Of a DNA stretch of 64,000 nucleotides, positions 26,246 through 37,633 are shown one piece after another; position 1 is the stretch's first letter; every line of letters begins with the position of its first letter. The stretch is from contig JAJSRW010000760.1 of NCBI GenBank assembly GCA_022414725.1, positions 1 through 64,000 of the forward strand. Direction: 5' to 3'. The DNA is from Microglena sp. YARC. Lineage: Eukaryota; Chlorophyta; Chlorophyceae; Chlamydomonadales; Chlamydomonadaceae. The notes beneath the pieces were generated by a model. It saw only the letters and a program-made list of their open reading frames with translations. It searched no databases and was not told the origin of the DNA. Made by a program: the position numbers and the translations under genes.

Positions 26246-26725
26246 CTGGGGAGGGGATGAGGGGGGTTGAGGTGAGGGGGGGGGGGGGGGGGGATGGGGG
26301 GAGTGAGGTGAGCGGGGGGGGGGGGGGGAGAGAGAGGAAAACAAATGGGCTGGTTGCTTGTTGCGGTAGTGCATCGCGAAGTTGAATCCCTCTCTGCCTC
26401 CCTAAGTACTCCCAGGGACGATAGGTCTAACGTGTTCGTCATGGTTCTCATAATAAATAAATAATGGACAGGATACCCCTAAATAACTGCGATACGTAAC
26501 GCAGTGAAGTTTGATGTACTTTGAGTGGTACCTCCTTCGGAAACAATTGTCACAATTTACGCCTGCGAACAAATGGTCCCAAGAAAAAAATCAAACATTA
26601 TGTTTAGTACAAATTCGGATTATTTGCAAAATTCTATTACACTTGGCACTAAAATTATGTTGTTTGTCCTACATGTAAGCACAGGGTACTGTGTGGATTG
26701 ATTTTAACCCCGCACCTTCTTGTTT
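26246..26725. other. polypyrimidine tract, then low-complexity upstream sequence
   Basis: 26265-26330 is nearly pure G on plus, which is the C-rich tract expected before an acceptor on the sense strand. 26336-26725 is AT-richer. Promoter elements cannot be named. Confidence 0.5.
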
Positions 26726-26735
26726 CAACGATAAC

Positions 26736-26770
<35 letters not shown>

Positions 26771-26789
26771 TAATAACAATAATAACAAC

Positions 26790-26842
<53 letters not shown>
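26726..26842. repeat. AAT/AAC microsatellite
   Basis: An uninterrupted run of AAT with a few AAC units. Confidence 0.97.
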
Positions 26843-26843
<1 letters not shown>

Positions 26844-27200
26844 CTCTACCATTGAGCCATTCGTCGAAAAGGGATATACTCATAATCAACAAATAATGGC
26901 CAGGGTGCTGTTTGAATTGAAGGCATGTATGTATGCATGTTACAGTCCAGGGGTAGGCCAAATAGGCTTAAGGGAGATGCCCAATTATTGTAGGAAGGGC
27001 TTAAAAAGAAAAAACACTGATGACTTGAGCCCCAAACAATTGTTTTACCAACAGGGGCCCTGAGATCGTGCTACAGTAATCATTAAATTCTACAATAAAA
27101 TTAAATCATCATCTATGGATTGAAGGCATGATCATGTCCCAAAAATAGGTCTTTCTGTTAGGGTAGGGAGGGAAGTAAAAAACAGTGATCACCTGGTCCC
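26843..27200. other. no feature seen
   Basis: AT-rich unique sequence without a coding pattern, splice-bounded frame or RNA signature that I can support. Confidence 0.5.
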
Positions 27201-28860
27201 TTGCGCGTTGCACTAAGTCATACAGGAATTGCATCAATCTCTGCCAGCTTTTGTACTTCCAGTTTTACAGGTACATCTCAGATTCTCAGGTGTACGTTAT
27301 GATGTTACTAATAATAGCTGATTACGAATAATAGCTAGGGAACTGTGAGGGTTCAAATCATGTGCATTTCAAAAAAGCTGTTTTTTTGTTAGCGTGCAGT
27401 GGGGAGTTACTTGCAGTTCCAAAGATGGATCTGAGGATTGGTCAAGGGAACCTATGTGCTTGGCCACAACGATGGTATTTTTATGTAAGGGTGGGGTCTG
27501 GGGTGAGGTGGGAAGCAAAATGAACTGTTTCGCTAACTGTAAAAAGCACTGATCAGCTGGTCCCTTACAGTTGCACAACTGCATGACTCAGTTGGATCAA
27601 TCTCTGCCTCCCTTCGCATTCTGTCAGGTAATGATGTGGGTAGGTCTCTAAAATAGGCCTTTATCCGCTAGGGTGGGGTGAGAAGTAAAAAGAGTGATCG
27701 GCTGGTCCCTTGCGCATTGCACTACTGCATGTCCGAGTTGGATCAATCTCTGCCTCCCTTAGCATTCTGTCGGGTAACGATGTGTGGGTCTCTAAAATAG
27801 GCCTTTATCCGCTAGGGTGGGGTGAGAAGTAAAAATAGTGATCGGCTGGTCCCTTGCGCGTTGCACAACTGCATGTCCGAGTTGGATCAATCTCTGCCTC
27901 CCTTAGCATTCTGTCGGGTAACAATGTGTGGGTGTCTAAAATAGGCCTTTTTCTACTAGGGTGGGGTGAGAAGTAAATAGAGTGATCAGCTGATCCCTTG
28001 ATTGATGCACTACTGCATGCCTGCGTTGGATCAATCTCTGCCTCCCCAAGCTCTCAGTTGGTTGGACATGTGTGAATGTCTCAATAATAGGGCTACTCCC
28101 CTGAGCACTCTTTTGCTGTAAGGGTAAGGTGGGATTTGTTAAGGGAATATATGTGCAGGCCTTGACTGATGGTCTTGGTGTGTCAGTGTGAGGTTTGGGT
28201 GAGGTGGGAAACAAAAACTATGATCAGCTGGTCTCTTACTAGTTGCACTAAAAGAGTGATCAGCTGGTTGCTTACTAGTTGCACTAAAAGAGTGATCAGC
28301 TGGTTGCTTGCGCGGTGCACTAAAAGAGTGATCAGCTGGTCCCTTACTAGTTGCACTGAAAGAGTGATCAGCTGGTCCCTTGCGCATTGCACTTATAGAG
28401 TGAACAGCTGGTCGCTTGCGCGTTGCACTAACACATGACTCATTTGGATAAACCTCCGCTTCCCTCAGCATTCTGTCAGGTAACGATGTGTGTACGTCTC
28501 TAAAATATAGGTTTTCCAACTAGGGTGGGGTGAGAAGTAAAAAGAGTGATTAGCTGGCCCATTGATTGATGTTCTTAGACATGGCTGAGGTGGATAAATC
28601 TCTGCCCACCTAAGCACTCAGTTGATTAACGATGTGTGTAGGTCTCTCAAATATATATAATATATTTTATGATAGGGTGGGGTGTTCAGTATAATCAGTG
28701 ATAGTCCCTTTCGCGTTCCCTCATGATTGCTGAGTTGAATCAATCTCTGCCTCCCTACGCATTCTGTTGGTTAGCAATGTGTTCTAAACAGGTCCTTTTC
28801 TGTAGGACTAGGTTGGGAATTACTTGCAGGGGCGTCCCTGGTCCCCTGGTTTCATTGGTA
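27201..28860. repeat. ~145-bp tandem repeats with nested 36-bp units
   Basis: About eight units share GATCAATCTCTGCCTCCC and CTAAAATAGGCCTTT blocks. Between 28210 and 28400 a 36-bp subunit (GAGTGATCAGCTGGTC plus a TTGCAC tail) is amplified about six times. A related single block occurs near 26385-26440. No coding sense is apparent. Confidence 0.8.
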
Positions 28861-29800
28861 GATCATCGAATCTGAAGGGAGGGGGGGGGGGGGGGGGTTG
28901 GTAGGGATGCTTGCAAGCCCAGTCTACAACGGTGCATCCAACGCTGGAGCTATTCATTCATTGACAGCGTTTTTCAGCAGGTGGAGAGAGGAGGTGATTA
29001 ATTTGCGCACATGGTCCGAGGGGGAAACGAATATGCCGCATGCGCATGCGCAAATGCACGAAGCTCGGGCGAATAGTGCATGGAAGCGCAATTCAAGAGT
29101 CAAAATTCGAGCTGTTTAGGTGATTTACCGACGCATGGCCCTATCGAAACGTCGAATCTGAGGAGAGGGGGAACTGTTTCCCGCGACCAAGCTCATGCGC
29201 AGGTAGCACTTACAACATCAGAATTGTCTGCCAGCGGTCCCAAGGGGTTGTTATCAGTCGCTTCAGTCATTGCTGCTTCTGCTGTCTGCTAATGCTGTCG
29301 ACAAGCAATGGTGCAGGTCCAATGGGTAGGTCCAATGTCACACCCTACGCTATATTGATATAGATCTAGCTAGCTAGGTTTCAGCAGAGGAGAATGGTGC
29401 GCCGAGCGCGTTTGTATCACGAATTCGGTGATGTGTGAGGATTGGAACAGCGTGTGTTTGTTGGACTTTCAAAACAGCTGTCAGGGCTTCCCCGGAGCTG
29501 GATTCAGCTACGACATCAGCTGTGCTGAGCTGGATTCAGCTACATCAGCTGCTTGTCAGTTCGCGAGGTGATCTAAAAGTGATGTCGCCCCAACCAGGGT
29601 TGTTCAGAACGCGTCTTGCGTCACAGACACAATGTGGGGACGGTCGGGGACGGTCCGTTGCGTCGCAGACGCAGATTTTAGAGGGCCCGTTGCATCTCAG
29701 AGGGTCTGGCTGCGTAGCAGAGTTCAGGGGGCAGTTGTCGCATCGGTGTTGAAAAGGGAGCCAGCCAGCATGAAACTGGTTGCGTCTCAAGAAGCAGATT
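28861..29800. other. G-run and CGTC/GACG hairpin-rich stretch, no gene
   Basis: A ~20-bp G run lies near 28880. From 29600 to 29790 short palindromic motifs such as TTGCGTCGCAGACGCA recur in degenerate form, apparently related to the ends of the foldback element. The frames here are short and have no recognisable product. Confidence 0.5.
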
Positions 29801-30007
29801 TTTGGCGGAGACCCCTCTTCAAAGGGGCGGGAGCCCCCATGTTTACCCATTTGTCCGTTTGACCGGGAAAAAGTCGAAGCCTGACACGTCAGCCAACGGT
29901 CGCGTACCTAACTCGCTTCGGTTAGCTCCATCAATGCCACCTTTCGCTCCGTCGCCAACACACTCCGCCAATTTTCTGCGTCGCTTCCGACGCTGCATAG
30001 GACTTGT
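29801..30007. mobile_element. solo arm of the foldback element
   Basis: About 200 bp match the right arm of the element at 19067-19796, ending in the same GCGTCG palindrome and CTGCATAGGACTTGT terminus. No opposite arm of comparable length is visible, so this is a remnant or a derivative. Confidence 0.7.
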
Positions 30008-30061
30008 TGAACAGCTGTTTCTCGAGTACTATCTGTTGAAGTCTTTTGGTTGGCGGGGCTG

Positions 30062-30499
30062 GTTCAAGGAAGGCCGCATTCTTTATTGATTGGAACATTC
30101 TTTCCTATGTTCTTCCCGCATCAGCACATGGTACATATAAAATATTACACTTCTGTGGTTGGTAGGTAGCTAGACTATAAGGTAACATACATTCTTTATT
30201 GATTGGAACATTCTTTCCTGTGCTCTTCCCGCATCAGCACATGGTACATGTAATAATGTATTACACTCCTGTGGTTGGTAGGTAGCTAGACTATAATGTA
30301 ACAAACCTTTATTGACTGGGACATTCTTTCCTATGCTTTTCCCGCACCAGCACATGGTACGTACAATTAATTATTACACTCCTGTGGTTGGTGGGTAGCT
30401 AGACTATAAGGTAATTACATATTATAATATGGTAAAGGTAGGTAGCATATTATGATTGTAACATTATTTCCTATGCTCTACTCACTCCGACAAATGATT
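30062..30499. repeat. ~115-bp tandem repeat, left block
   Basis: About four units with TTTATTGATTGGAACATTC, CACATGGTACATAT and CTCCTGTGGTTGGTAGGTAG blocks. The array continues at 31649 after an inserted element. Confidence 0.9.
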
Positions 30500-31648
30500 C
30501 AGCGTTTTTCCTAAGCACGATTAATCGTGCAGGCACGATTATTAATGTTTCTCGCGAAATGGTCCATCGTTTTCTCAGGTCTGGGTAATGTTTTCAAGCT
30601 CGCGAAACTTTAGCCTGGGCATCGTTCATGCACGATTATTAATGTTTCCGGTCGACCCAAACGCTGGCTGCAGCATCGTGCAGAACGATTATTAATGTTT
30701 AGCATCAGCCATACTGTTGGCTCAGGCATCGCGCATCCCAAATCCCCCATCACATGGGAGCATGCTCTTGACAGGACACTGGGTGACACGCTGGACAGAA
30801 TCCAGCCAGCTCATCTGGGGGGAGGCGAAAGGAGCAGGGGGGAATTGAGGCCACGTACCCGGCACGTACCCCATGAAATAACCTCGTAACAGGGCTTTGT
30901 GAAACCTCGATCTCGCTTGCTGTTAAGCCCCAACTCGCGACTTACTTCACTGCCAGCTCTTGCTGAAACACCTAACCTTGCAGCTTCCTCGTCACAGCAC
31001 TCGCTTCTCCCCCTCCTGCGCTGTTTCTCTTCCTCGCTCGCTGACTGCATTTCCATCGCGTGCTCCCCAGCATCATGCTCCTCGCTAAATATTTCAAACT
31101 ACACAAGCATGGACCAGCACTGGGAGCTTCGAATCAGCGACAGGCACATGTTAAAGACCAGTATTGGCCAAAACTCAGTCGCTTATGAGCGCTCACTCTG
31201 AGGGTATTCCTCCACAACTAGCTAATGGGCATCGCATTTACTCCTGCACACATCTGTCTGATTTGTAGGAACCGAGCGAGTATTGGGTTAATGAGTCGGT
31301 GGGGTGGGAAGGGTTCACTCGCGAGATGGGGCGCGCCTGCGACCAATATGCTAACTGGATGCTATTTCCCCTTGCCCTCTCACTTCGGGCAAACCTGTAA
31401 GGCATCGCAATTATAGACAACTGAACAACCCAGAAGCCATCGTGTTTAAAACCCCACCCCCTGGGCCGACCTCCAGGGGACCCGCCAGGACCCCCTACCA
31501 TTTCTATCGTTTTTCTTCCAGCAAAACTGTAATCGTGCAGAATCGTTCAGAACGATTATTAATGTTTTTATGTTCCCGAAGTGCAGACCCAGGAATCGGG
31601 CCCAAACGATTATTAATGTTTTGTCCCAAAACCTTAGGAAAATCACTG
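30500..31648. mobile_element. hAT-like non-autonomous DNA transposon
   Basis: A 1149-bp block interrupts one unit of a tandem repeat. Its ends are imperfect inverted repeats, CAGCGTTTTTCCTAAG on the left and CAGTGATTTTCCTAAG (inverted) on the right, 14 of 16 matching. The 8-mer GACAAATG lies at 30489-30496 and again at 31649-31656; a 3-nt ATT separates the left 8-mer from the terminus. An 8-bp duplication with CAGNG ends is the hAT hallmark. Inside the ends, ACGATTATTAATGTTT recurs five times, as expected for subterminal transposase sites. There is no transposase frame. Confidence 0.68.
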
Positions 31649-32615
31649 GACAAATGGTACGAGTATTACACTCCTGTGGTTGGTAGGTACTGTAGGGAGC
31701 CTAGAAGGTAACATCCCTTCTTTATTGATTGGGACATTCTTTCCTATGCTCTACTCACACCTACACATGGTACATATAAGTATAACACTCCTGTGGTTGG
31801 TAAATAGTGAGACTGTGAGGTATCAGACCTTCTTTATTGATTGGGGCATTCTTTCCTATGCTTTACTCACACCGACACATGGTACATATAAAGGATTACA
31901 CTCTTGTGGTTGGTAGATAGTGAGACTGTGAGGTATCAGACCTTCTTTATTGATTGGGGCATTCTTTCCTATGCTTTACTCACACCGACACATGGTACAT
32001 ATAAAGGATAACACTCACGTGGTTGATAGGTAGCTAGACTAGAAGGTAACAGACCTTTATTGGTTGGAACATTCTTTACTATGCTCTGCTCACACCGACA
32101 CATGGTACATATAAAGTATTACACTCCTGTGGTTGGTAAGTAGGTAGACTATAAGGTAACATACCTTCTTTATTGATTGAAACATTCTGTCCTATACTCT
32201 ACTCACACCGACACATGGTGCATATAAATGACACATGGTACATGGACACATGGTACATATAACGTATTGCACTCATGTGGTTGGTAATAAGAAGGTAGAC
32301 TAGAAGGTAACAGACCTTTATTGATTGGAACATTATTTTCTATGCTCTACTCACACCGACACATGGTACCGGTGCATATAAGTATTACACTCCTGTGGTT
32401 GGTAGGTAGCTAGACTATAAGTTAACAGACCTTCTTTATTGATTGGGACATTCTTTCCTATGCTCTACTCACACTGACACATGGTACATATAACGTATTA
32501 CACTCCTGTGGTTGGTAGAAAGTGAGACTACAAGGTAACATGCCTTCTTTATTGATTGGGACATTCTTTCCTATGCTCTACTCACACCGACACATGGTAA
32601 ATGTACTGCATTATA
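31649..32615. repeat. ~115-bp tandem repeat, right block
   Basis: About eight further units of the repeat at 30062-30499, some with internal insertions (near 32220-32250). Confidence 0.9.
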
Positions 32616-32636
32616 TGGTATGTGTCATAGCTTTTC

Positions 32637-32845
32637 TCTTCACCTACCAGCAGCAACTTCTAGGCAGCTGCCCTGGCTGGCTACCCAGCCTAACCTATAG
32701 CAATACAGTGCATCTGGAAGCTGACATAATTGTCTTTCCAGCTCTGCTGAAATCTTGGGGCTTGGCCCAGTGGATAGCTCAAGGAGCTGCCTTGAAGCTA
32801 TTGCTTGTAGCTGAAGAGAAAAGCTATGGTATGTTTACTGTATGA
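32637..32845 (+). pseudogene. exon-like gene fragment, copy 1
   Basis: An open segment runs from a CTACCAG acceptor-like site to an ATG/GTATGT donor-like site and encodes VHLEADIIVFPALLKSWGLA then QWIAQGAALKLLLVAEEK. A second copy at 50529-50865 keeps most residues despite many base changes, which suggests past coding constraint. I do not recognise the family. Confidence 0.4.
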
Positions 32846-32849
32846 CAGG

Positions 32850-35017
32850 TCCATGGTTGGCAATTAGCTAGGCTTCAAGGGATACCACATCCTTTCTTGA
32901 CATTCTTAATTATTTCTTGTTTTTATGGGTGCTTACCTGTGAGCACGTGTCCTACCTTAAACTTAAACTTGGCTACAATGCTCTAGGCCTCTAGCCCTTA
33001 CAGCTGCTCGCTGTCTTCGGCAGTAGCATCAAGAAGAAGCAAAGACTTAGTACTGCCTGAGATAAGAGGCAACATACATTGCATCATCCATTTGTCTTAG
33101 GCCCCCGTTGTGCACTCCTTAGGTTACCGGTATGCACTCTTATACGGAGATGATTTGGATGGCCGATGCGGCGGATGGTCGACGGCGCGCCCTGATATGA
33201 CGAATGGACGATGGGTCAGCCGACCGACCGACTCTGACCAGGATCAGACCACTCCAATCAGGGGATATATACCCGTCCGATATATACGCTTGCCCCTGAC
33301 TCACATCTACTCGAATCCGCGGATATATCCCCTGCCGCGGAGATATATCCGCGGTATGGGGATATATACGCACGCACATACCCTCTGTATACGCATGCCC
33401 ACAATACTTTCACGGACGAAAGACGAACTCGTCCGGTATAAGTCATGTGGTAGGAGTGCACCGGATTGCCGACCGCACACCAAACACCAAGCGGCACAAA
33501 TCTCGAAGACGGGTAAAGAATGCAGAACGAAGGTGCTGTCAGGTGTGCTTGGCATGAGGAAAACGGCTAGGTGGACGTCGAGACGATTATTACATTGCAA
33601 TTGTCATAGGCAGACCGTGTTGACCCTAGACAAATTGCTGGCCGGAGCCATGTTACCAAGTTCAAGTTGACCTAAGATAACCTCGCACCACAACTTATCG
33701 GGGGGTCCTCCAACAATCCTCTCTAAAATGATTTGAGATTCTGAGTAAGAATAACAAGACAAAAATTGCCTTACATTGATGCGCGAATCTAGTATACTTA
33801 TTTCTTATTACTTATGGGAAGCACCCCCACATGAACCCACATACGAGTTTTGCATTAGTAAATGGATAGCATTGATTTGATGTGACGTTTCAGGTTTATC
33901 GTTTGTGGATCATACTACATTTCCCCCCTTAAGTGGAGCTGCGGCCTTTTTTTAGTTGTGAAAGGAATTTCACCCCAGGGGCCAAAGAGGTGGGTATCCC
34001 GACACATACCAGCGAGAACGAGGATTCAGTTCGAATGGCGTTGCCACGTTGTGGGCAGATGAAGGCATGTGACTGTTGGGTATCAATTGAAGAAAGATGG
34101 AGCCAAGGCCCCTCCCCCACCCAGTCACCCACCATCACACACACCCAGTCACCCACACACACGGCCCAACCACTCAGATCAACATCTAACATTTCTAGGC
34201 CCCTGACCCGCGAAGCAGCGAACAGGTTTGGCGAACCGAATGAGATGAGCTAATAGGAGACGAAAGGTCGACAGCTGTCCCCTCTCGGCGGGCGTTGGCC
34301 AATTGAATGATGACAAATTAGAGATCTCTGATGACAAATAGATCTTGCGAGACGATATGACTCGCAACTCCAAACGCGTCCTCTGCATCCGAGTGGAAAA
34401 CCCGCGCACCAACCTGAGTCCGAGTGCCCGACAATGCCTGCCTACTCTTCTCCATACCCTCTTCACTACTCTTGTCCAGAGGGTCCCTCTGCTCTTGTCG
34501 TTTATAAACGTACGAGAAGCGCCCCGCGGCGGCATTTGGAGAAGTCTACCATATCCTATAATCTTCGGTCCCGGCCAAAAAGTCTATGTCCAACGCCCCC
34601 TTATCTTTGCAGCACATGTGCACGTCAGCTGCCACGTGTACTTTTTGCGTTTTTTGAGGCTGCGTTATTTAGTTCAGGATAGGGATATTCGAGAAGCCGC
34701 GGAACCGTAGACAAATAACTTCGGGTTACTTGTTTTAATTCAAGCACCCTCTCTCCTATTATTTCGTGCCTCGCATCTACCAGTTCGAGTATCTGGCAAA
34801 GACCCGGCGCCTGCAATTTTAAATCTGCAAACTCAAGATTTGGGAGCCTGCGCTCCCCGGGCCGCTCTTACAATTCCTGTGTAGCTCCCTAGTGCGCTAA
34901 GCAGTTCGTTCTGCCGAAGCTAAAATTTGTGTTTTCGTGGCGGCTACAATTACTAGCCCTGCGAACCGTCTCCTCAACCCTCCTGGGCTCAAATCTCCCA
35001 CCAGCCAACCGTTAGCA
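32850..35017. other. intergenic region upstream of the MYB gene
   Basis: No supported gene. 33250-33370 has several GGATATATCC-type palindromes. 34100-34180 is C/CA-rich. The 5' UTR and promoter of the MYB gene must lie at the right end, but no TATA box or other element can be assigned. Confidence 0.5.
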
Positions 35018-35124
35018 ATGAGGGACGATGCGTCTACAGGCAGCGACGGCGGTAACAGGAGCGGATGCGGGAAAGTTGTCCTGAAGGGCAATTGGAAGGG
35101 AGATGAAGATTTCATTCTCAAGAG
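35018..35124 (+). CDS. MYB exon 1 (N-terminus, first R2 helix)
   Basis: 107 nt from ATG to AAGAG/GTGAGA, ending in phase 2. It encodes a short Gly/Ser/Asp leader and then KGNWKGDEDFILK, the first helix of R2. Confidence 0.85.
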
Positions 35125-37578
35125 GTGAGATGCAGTAAGCGAGATAGCTCGAACCGAGATAGCTCGAAGCTTGAACGTCCTCATCACCACCCGCTTGACG
35201 TTTCGGCAGACACGTCATGTTACTGACGTGGGGTGTACTGCTAGAGCTCGATACTGCTCTGAGAAGCGTCGAAGCAAGCTGCCCCATAGGTCGGAAGGCC
35301 GGGAGGGTATACAACCCATTTAGTGTCTCCACATCGTATTTTCGCCAAATCAGCCACTTCAGCTCGAGGAGCATTTCCTCCCTCTCCAGGGACATCCCTC
35401 CCTCCCTCCCTCCCTCCCTCCCTCCCTCCCTAGCATCCTGTTGGGTACCCCAGCAGGCCCAAGCCCCAAACCAAACGATTGCAGGGGGGGGGGGGGGGGG
35501 GGGGGGGCTATGCAAGAAACCGCACTAGCCTGCTTCGGTATCTTACCTACCCCCCAGAGACCAAGCTCGACGATCACCACTCATTCTGCCTAGGCCCCTG
35601 AGGCTAAGTAACCTTGTTTGCTACACTGCATAGATTTTTCGAGTTTTCCCCACCACATCGCTTCACTCCACTCCACTCCACTCCACTCCACTCCACTCCA
35701 CTCCACTCCACTCCACTCCACTCCACTCCACTCCACTCCACTCCACTCCACTCCACTCCACCACCCTGCACATTACTGTCACAACCTGGGATATGACCTG
35801 GGTGGCAATTAGGCCCCAAACCCAATCACCGAGACCTACAGCTCACTTAAAGCCTCACTTTGAGCCAACCCAGCCCAGGCCAGCACATACCAGCTTTAGC
35901 AACCCGGAGCTAGCTCCTATTACTACGAGAGCCCAGTTAGTTCCACCCTCACAACCTTGTCTAGTACCACACCACTCTGATCGCACAAACCACGTCACAT
36001 TCCCTGGGCCTTACCTTGGACACCTGAAACCCCATCCCAACCCCCAGCTTCACCTAGACGCACACACCCTCAACCCCGCCACCCACTACCATCCCTCCCC
36101 CCTTTCTCTCCTGCCCCCTCTAACGCCCTCGCCTCTTTGCAGGGTGGGGGATATGACAGGGGCCAAGAACTGGACCACCATAGCCGAGCAATTCAACATG
36201 GAGATGGGAAGGGGCCCCCATAGCGGAAGGACAGGCAAACAGTGCCGAGAGCGATGGATCCACCACCTACGGCCAGACATCAAGACTGGCACCTGGAGCC
36301 TAGAGGAGGACATCATCATCATTGAGGCGCATAAAAAGTTCGGTAATCGATGGAGAGACATTGCCAAGCTGCTAGTCGGCCGGACCGAGACATCAGTAAA
36401 GAACCACTGGAACTCTACCCTCCGGCAGAAGATTACCAACCTGGACCAGATGTCTGCACTGAAGAGGTACATAGCAGGTTTGGACTCTGTGCAGGGCGTG
36501 AGGGGCCTTGGAGGAGCTCTCACAGGGGGCTGGGTGGACGAGGACCCTTATGGCGATGGCAGTTGGCTTGGCAACCTCGGGAGGAGAGGCTCGAGCCGTG
36601 TGAGGAAGCGACGGACGCCTGACACTGAGGATGGTGATGACCTGGAGAGAGATGAGGGGGAGGATGAGCTGGACCAGGAGATGGAGGCGGGTGTGAAGGA
36701 GACCGTCTCGTGGAAGGTGAGCACAGATGATGATCAAGAGGGCCTCGTTCTCTTCAGTCTTTGTCGCCTGCCATTTCTTAGTTGACTCCCGTACCGCATT
36801 ACACATCATAACGTAGCGGGCAACCATTTTCCCACTGGCAAAGGCGTCAGATCGCATGGCAACCAGACTACTGCCGTCCACCAGCCGGAACGCCCTCACC
36901 ATGCCAATGACATGCACTTTCCAAAAGGGGAGGGGGAGGACTGCGGTGCTACTTAGGCTGCTGCAGATTAGGATGGTGGTGATGGCTTTGGGAGTGATGA
37001 TGTGGAGGGGGAGGAAAAGGAGGGTGGTGATGAAGAGGGTGGGGAGAAAGAGGAGGATGGTGATGAGGAGGGGGTAGGAGGGTGGGAAGGAAGAGGGAGA
37101 GGGAGAGGAAGAGGCTGATGGTGATGTGGAGGGGGGTGAAGAGGGTGGGGAGGAAGAGGGAGAGGGAGAGGAAGAGGCTGATGCTGATGTGGAGGGGGAT
37201 GAAGAGGGTGGGGAGGAAGAGGAGGATGGTGATGAGGAGGGGGGGGAAGAGGAGGATGGTGATGAGGAGGGGGATGAAGAGGGTGGAGAGGAAGAGGAGG
37301 ATGGTGATGAGGAAGGGGAGGAAGAAGGTGGGGAGGAAGAGGGGGATGAAGAGGATGGGGAGGAAGAGGAGGATGGTGATGAGGAGGGGGAGGAAGAGGA
37401 GGATGGTGATGATGATGTTGAGGGGGATGAAGAGGGTGGGGAGGAAGAGGAGGATAGTGATGATGATGAGGGTGACAGCAACCTTGAAGGTGAACCGATG
37501 GAAATAATTGGGGGGGGGTAGGAGGGAGAAGAGAACTTGGACAAGACTGGTAGTAGTGAGATGACGCGGGAGATGATA

Positions 37579-37633
<55 letters not shown>

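Noticed and set aside
28898..29292. Short plus-strand genes near 29 kb
   Set aside because: Frames are under 75 residues, have no splice context, no recognisable domain and lie among repeats.
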